From CAZJAH01 sp964544155 (GTDB taxonomy: Bacteria; Bacteroidota; Ignavibacteria; Kapaibacteriales; UBA2268), in assembly GCA_964544155.1 (NCBI GenBank), contig CAZJAH010000030.1, forward strand, positions 1-35,139: DNA of 35,139 bases, given 5' to 3'. The notes under the pieces were generated by a model, which was not told the DNA's origin, did no database searches, and was given only the letters and a program-made list of their open reading frames with translations. Position numbers and translations under genes: made by a program. Below, piece by piece: positions 32,948 to 35,139 of the stretch. Position 1 is the stretch's first letter; each line of letters opens with the position of its first letter.

Positions 32948-34168
32948 TGCATTGTGTAAACCTCTTAAATGATCATTTGCATTTTCCGATGGGATAATCA
33001 GTATATCCCTGCCGGAATCGCCATAAATGATATAACTATCCTTTTCGCAATTATCCGAAATATATTTATAGAAAAGATTTTTTCTGTTATTATTAATTAT
33101 AATTATTGCCGCCTTATAGCCGTTTTCATTGATTGCCGGGGGATTATTTTCATAGAGAATTTTGTTAAAAGCCGGCCCGGCGAAGTGCATAAAAGCATTA
33201 TCAGTGTTTTCTCCGCTAATATCATTCAGGCCTTTAATCAATAATATGACCGGCAGCGGAGTAGTTATGTTTTCATTTTTAATTGAAGTACTGCCTTTAG
33301 GGCTAAATGCGGATCTGTATATCAATTCAATGTTCTTTTCCCGGCAGTGTTTTATCATGCCCGGGTAGATGAGCTTTAAGCCGGATAAAGCTAGAATTTC
33401 TGCATCGTCATAATTCAGATATTTCATTAGCTTGTGTCCGGAAACATATTCGGGGTCAGCTGTTCTTATGCCCGGCACATTAGTCCAGAATACTATTCTA
33501 TCAGCATCTGAGTATTTTGCCAGGAGCGCGGCCGTGAGGTTTGAACTTTCATAGCCCATTGTAGTGACATCTCCTTTGAGATTTCTGCCGATAAAACCCT
33601 GAGTAAGATATACTGCTTCATTTTCCAGTTTTTGAATCACTTTTTCCTTAATTGATTTTGCGATATATTTCTCAAGTGGGCGGGCTTTACCGTGCTCATC
33701 ATCAGTAGCCATAAATTCTACGGCTGATTCGGCGTAGTGAGATATTTTTTTATCTTTTAAGAAATTTGAAATTAATGACAGAGCTAACACCTCACCGAAG
33801 CTGATTATTTTATCCAGAGTTTTATTTGTCAGATATCCGGTAATTAATAATCCTTCGATTAAATCATATAGTCTTTTTGAAAGATCATTGATTTCATTCG
33901 AGGCTTTTTCAACGTAGTATGTATCAAAAATTATTTCACGGATGAACTTGTGATGTTCTTCGATAACAAATTTAATCAGTCTCCGGGCTTCTTCTTTTTT
34001 TCTTTGCTCCGCCATTACCGCGGCTTTGCTAAGATTTTGCGTGCTCTTAGAAAGAGCCGAAATAACAACGATTTTCTTTTCTTTCGAATCCTGAGATAAA
34101 ATTTCAGAAAGCTTTTGGAAGCCTTCTCTTGAGCTTAAAGCAGCACCGCCAAATTTATGTATTTCCAT
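32933..34168 (-). CDS. Divergent aspartokinase
   Basis: 411 residues from ATG 34168, where the kinase N-terminus begins (EIHKFGGAALSS); an earlier in-frame ATG at 34213 adds 15 unlikely residues. It phosphorylates aspartate in lysine/threonine/methionine synthesis. Conserved: IHKFGGAAL (Lys5), IVVISALS, IISFGEVLALSL and GFIGRNLKGDVTTMG. Unusual: the usual RGGSD after TT-L-G is YESSN here, and the usual WTDV is WTNV in VFWTNVPGIRTADP. The C-terminal ACT region (about 300-411) is recognisable but weakly conserved. It could be a family-specific variant or a paralogue of altered function. Its end overlaps the permease gene by 15 bases. Confidence 0.85.
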   Translation of the reverse strand: MEIHKFGGAALSSREGFQKLSEILSQDSKEKKIVVISALSKSTQNLSKAAVMAEQRKKEEARRLIKFVIEEHHKFIREIIFDTYYVEKASNEINDLSKRLYDLIEGLLITGYLTNKTLDKIISFGEVLALSLISNFLKDKKISHYAESAVEFMATDDEHGKARPLEKYIAKSIKEKVIQKLENEAVYLTQGFIGRNLKGDVTTMGYESSNLTAALLAKYSDADRIVFWTNVPGIRTADPEYVSGHKLMKYLNYDDAEILALSGLKLIYPGMIKHCREKNIELIYRSAFSPKGSTSIKNENITTPLPVILLIKGLNDISGENTDNAFMHFAGPAFNKILYENNPPAINENGYKAAIIIINNNRKNLFYKYISDNCEKDSYIIYGDSGRDILIIPSENANDHLRGLHNALFEK

Positions 34169-34538
34169 AAATTTTCTTAATCCGGATGTTATTAAAAAAA
34201 TTAAAATATACAATGTTTAAATAATTTTAAAGGAATACCAAAAAAATAATTTTACTATCAGTATATATAACATGCTATTGCTGATTATGTATAAGTTATT
34301 ATTAATCAAAGATATAACATAATAAAAGCAAAAATATAATATGAATAAATCAGTAAAATCCTTGATTCATTCAAGGGTTAAAGATGTATACAGGGATTAT
34401 TATTTATAAAATAATAAAAAAAACGGTAACATTTTTGCGGGTGTATTGTTATGTAGTATCTTTAATAAAAGATTAACTATTTACTTAAATGAATTAATAT
34501 TCATTATAGTATTTTTTAACAAATAACCAGGGAGAGTT
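34169..34538. other. AT-rich intergenic region with promoter and small hairpin
   Basis: No gene of normal size is visible. It has a short hairpin (CCTTGA and TCAAGG near 34360-34376), a 22-codon ORF (34341-34409, MNKSVKSLIHSRVKDVYRDY...) without a ribosome site, and the promoter-like site at 34434-34464. The divergent aspartokinase and GEVED-like genes share it. Confidence 0.6.
34434..34464 (+). promoter_or_regulatory. Likely FCB-type promoter of the exported GEVED-like gene
   Basis: TTTG at 34434-34437, then 19 bases, then TATCTTTA at 34457-34464. This matches TTTG-N19-TAnnTTTG at all but the last position. The start codon is 74 bases downstream. Confidence 0.5.
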
Positions 34539-35139
34539 ATGAAACAAAGAAACATCCTCTTACTTCTGCTGGGAATTTTCCTTCTGGCAGGAGCCTACAA
34601 AAGCAACGCGCAACAGATGCCCCCTGATCTGTGCGAGATCACCGGTACATCGGTGGAAAGATGGGGAACTTTAAGAATTAACGGAGTTGTCGTCCAAGAG
34701 AATACAACAGGCGGTAATACCGATTGTGTGACCTATCTTGACAAAAGGAATGATTTTACATTCGAAGTTGAAGCAGGCCAGCAAATGGAGGTACACACTT
34801 CGGGCCCATACTGGTACTCAACAGATTGTCAAATCTCGTGGACTGCACATAATCTTGGTGTTTTTATTGACTTAAACAAGGATGGGGATATCCAGATAAC
34901 CGATCCAAATACAACAGGAGCCCGTGAAGAGAGATTTTATTTCGAGGGTCTGGATGTTGCCAGTGAAACAATAACATTCAATCTGCCGGAAGATATAGAT
35001 GGCGGATTATATGTAATGCGTGTTGTTACTTCCGATGGCGTTGGAGATGTTGTTCGCCAGGGGTGCGGCACACAGTCGTTTTTCCAGGTCGTTGACATAT
35101 TAATAAATGTTAAACCGCAGGAACCGGCTATCGTTGATG
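34539..35139 (+). CDS. Exported protein with GEVED-like domain (cut by window edge)
   Basis: Open from ATG 34539 to the right edge (200 codons), preceded by CAGGGAGAG. A signal peptide MKQRNILLLLLGIFLLAGAY is cut near KSNAQQ. The mature part has AGQQMEVHTSGPYWYSTDCQ and then GVFIDLNKDGDIQITDPNTT with FNLPEDIDGGLYVMRVV. The order 'F-ID-N-DGD ... P-d--GLY-MRV' fits the GEVED domain found in large surface proteins of Bacteroidota. The first six cysteine-containing segments could be disulfide-bonded. C-terminal domains, including any T9SS signal, lie outside the window. Confidence 0.75.
   Translation, partial: MKQRNILLLLLGIFLLAGAYKSNAQQMPPDLCEITGTSVERWGTLRINGVVVQENTTGGNTDCVTYLDKRNDFTFEVEAGQQMEVHTSGPYWYSTDCQISWTAHNLGVFIDLNKDGDIQITDPNTTGAREERFYFEGLDVASETITFNLPEDIDGGLYVMRVVTSDGVGDVVRQGCGTQSFFQVVDILINVKPQEPAIVD

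Overview
The window reads as a chromosomal segment of a Gram-negative bacterium of the Bacteroidota/Ignavibacteriota (FCB) type. The evidence is a type IX secretion C-terminal sorting domain on an exported M1 peptidase, a TonB-dependent receptor with a CarboxypepD-like N-terminal domain, several lipoproteins with long N-terminal signals, an LptF/LptG permease, PD40 propeller proteins, and at least two promoter-like TTTG-N(19-21)-TAnnTTT sites. Base composition is moderate with AT-rich intergenic stretches. I see no phage, integrase, IS element, CRISPR array, rRNA or tRNA, and no convincing anti-phage system. Most of the window is ordinary metabolism and envelope biology, with some interesting repeats and sequence variants.

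Layout. 1-1744 (minus): pepT followed by an OPT-family peptide transporter cut by the left edge, a peptide uptake and hydrolysis unit. 2044-5218 (plus): CoA-binding protein, exported DUF2059 protein, Cys/Met-metabolism PLP enzyme, terminator, then an Ogg2-like DNA glycosylase overlapping a CPCC cysteine-rich protein by 4 bases. 5282-6121 (minus): DUF3298 lipoprotein. 6306-7691 (plus): tyrosine phenol-lyase, recognised by its substrate-specific residues. 7997-9949 (minus): exported S9 peptidase. 10062-14957 (plus): YjbQ-family protein, DinB-like protein, a 902-residue propeller/OmpA-like lipoprotein and a CNNM/CorC-type membrane protein. 15312-16133 (minus): mazG. 16329-18776 (plus): enoyl-ACP-reductase-like SDR, acyl-CoA dehydrogenase and a small lipoprotein. 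18852-19007: a likely decayed nucleotidyltransferase gene. 19031-20047 (minus): mltG. 20146-22996 (plus): OsmC-like protein and TonB-dependent receptor. 23325-24251 (minus): leucine-rich-repeat protein made of eleven 23-residue units. 24401-27948 (plus): M1 peptidase with T9SS signal, YggS/PLPBP, purine nucleoside phosphorylase. 28139-30846 (plus): propeller lipoprotein overlapping a GAF-GAF-PP2C phosphatase. 30923-31351 (minus): secG with a polyglutamine tail. 31565-32947 (plus): LptF/G permease, overlapping tail-to-tail a divergent aspartokinase (minus). 34539 to the end (plus): start of an exported GEVED-like protein, cut by the right edge.

Together the genes suggest a peptide- and amino-acid-consuming lifestyle: an OPT transporter and PepT, two exported peptidases (S9 and M1), a sulfur amino acid PLP lyase and a tyrosine lyase. 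Envelope genes (MltG, SecG, LptF/G, TonB receptor, lipoproteins) are mixed with these.

The most unusual signals are in the DNA. A GTGAATTATGAAT-like repeat sits at the stop codons of three unrelated genes in the same orientation. Short tandem duplications occur at or near several gene starts. Two GC-rich repeat copies face each other at 23091-23260. SecG carries 20 glutamines in two runs.
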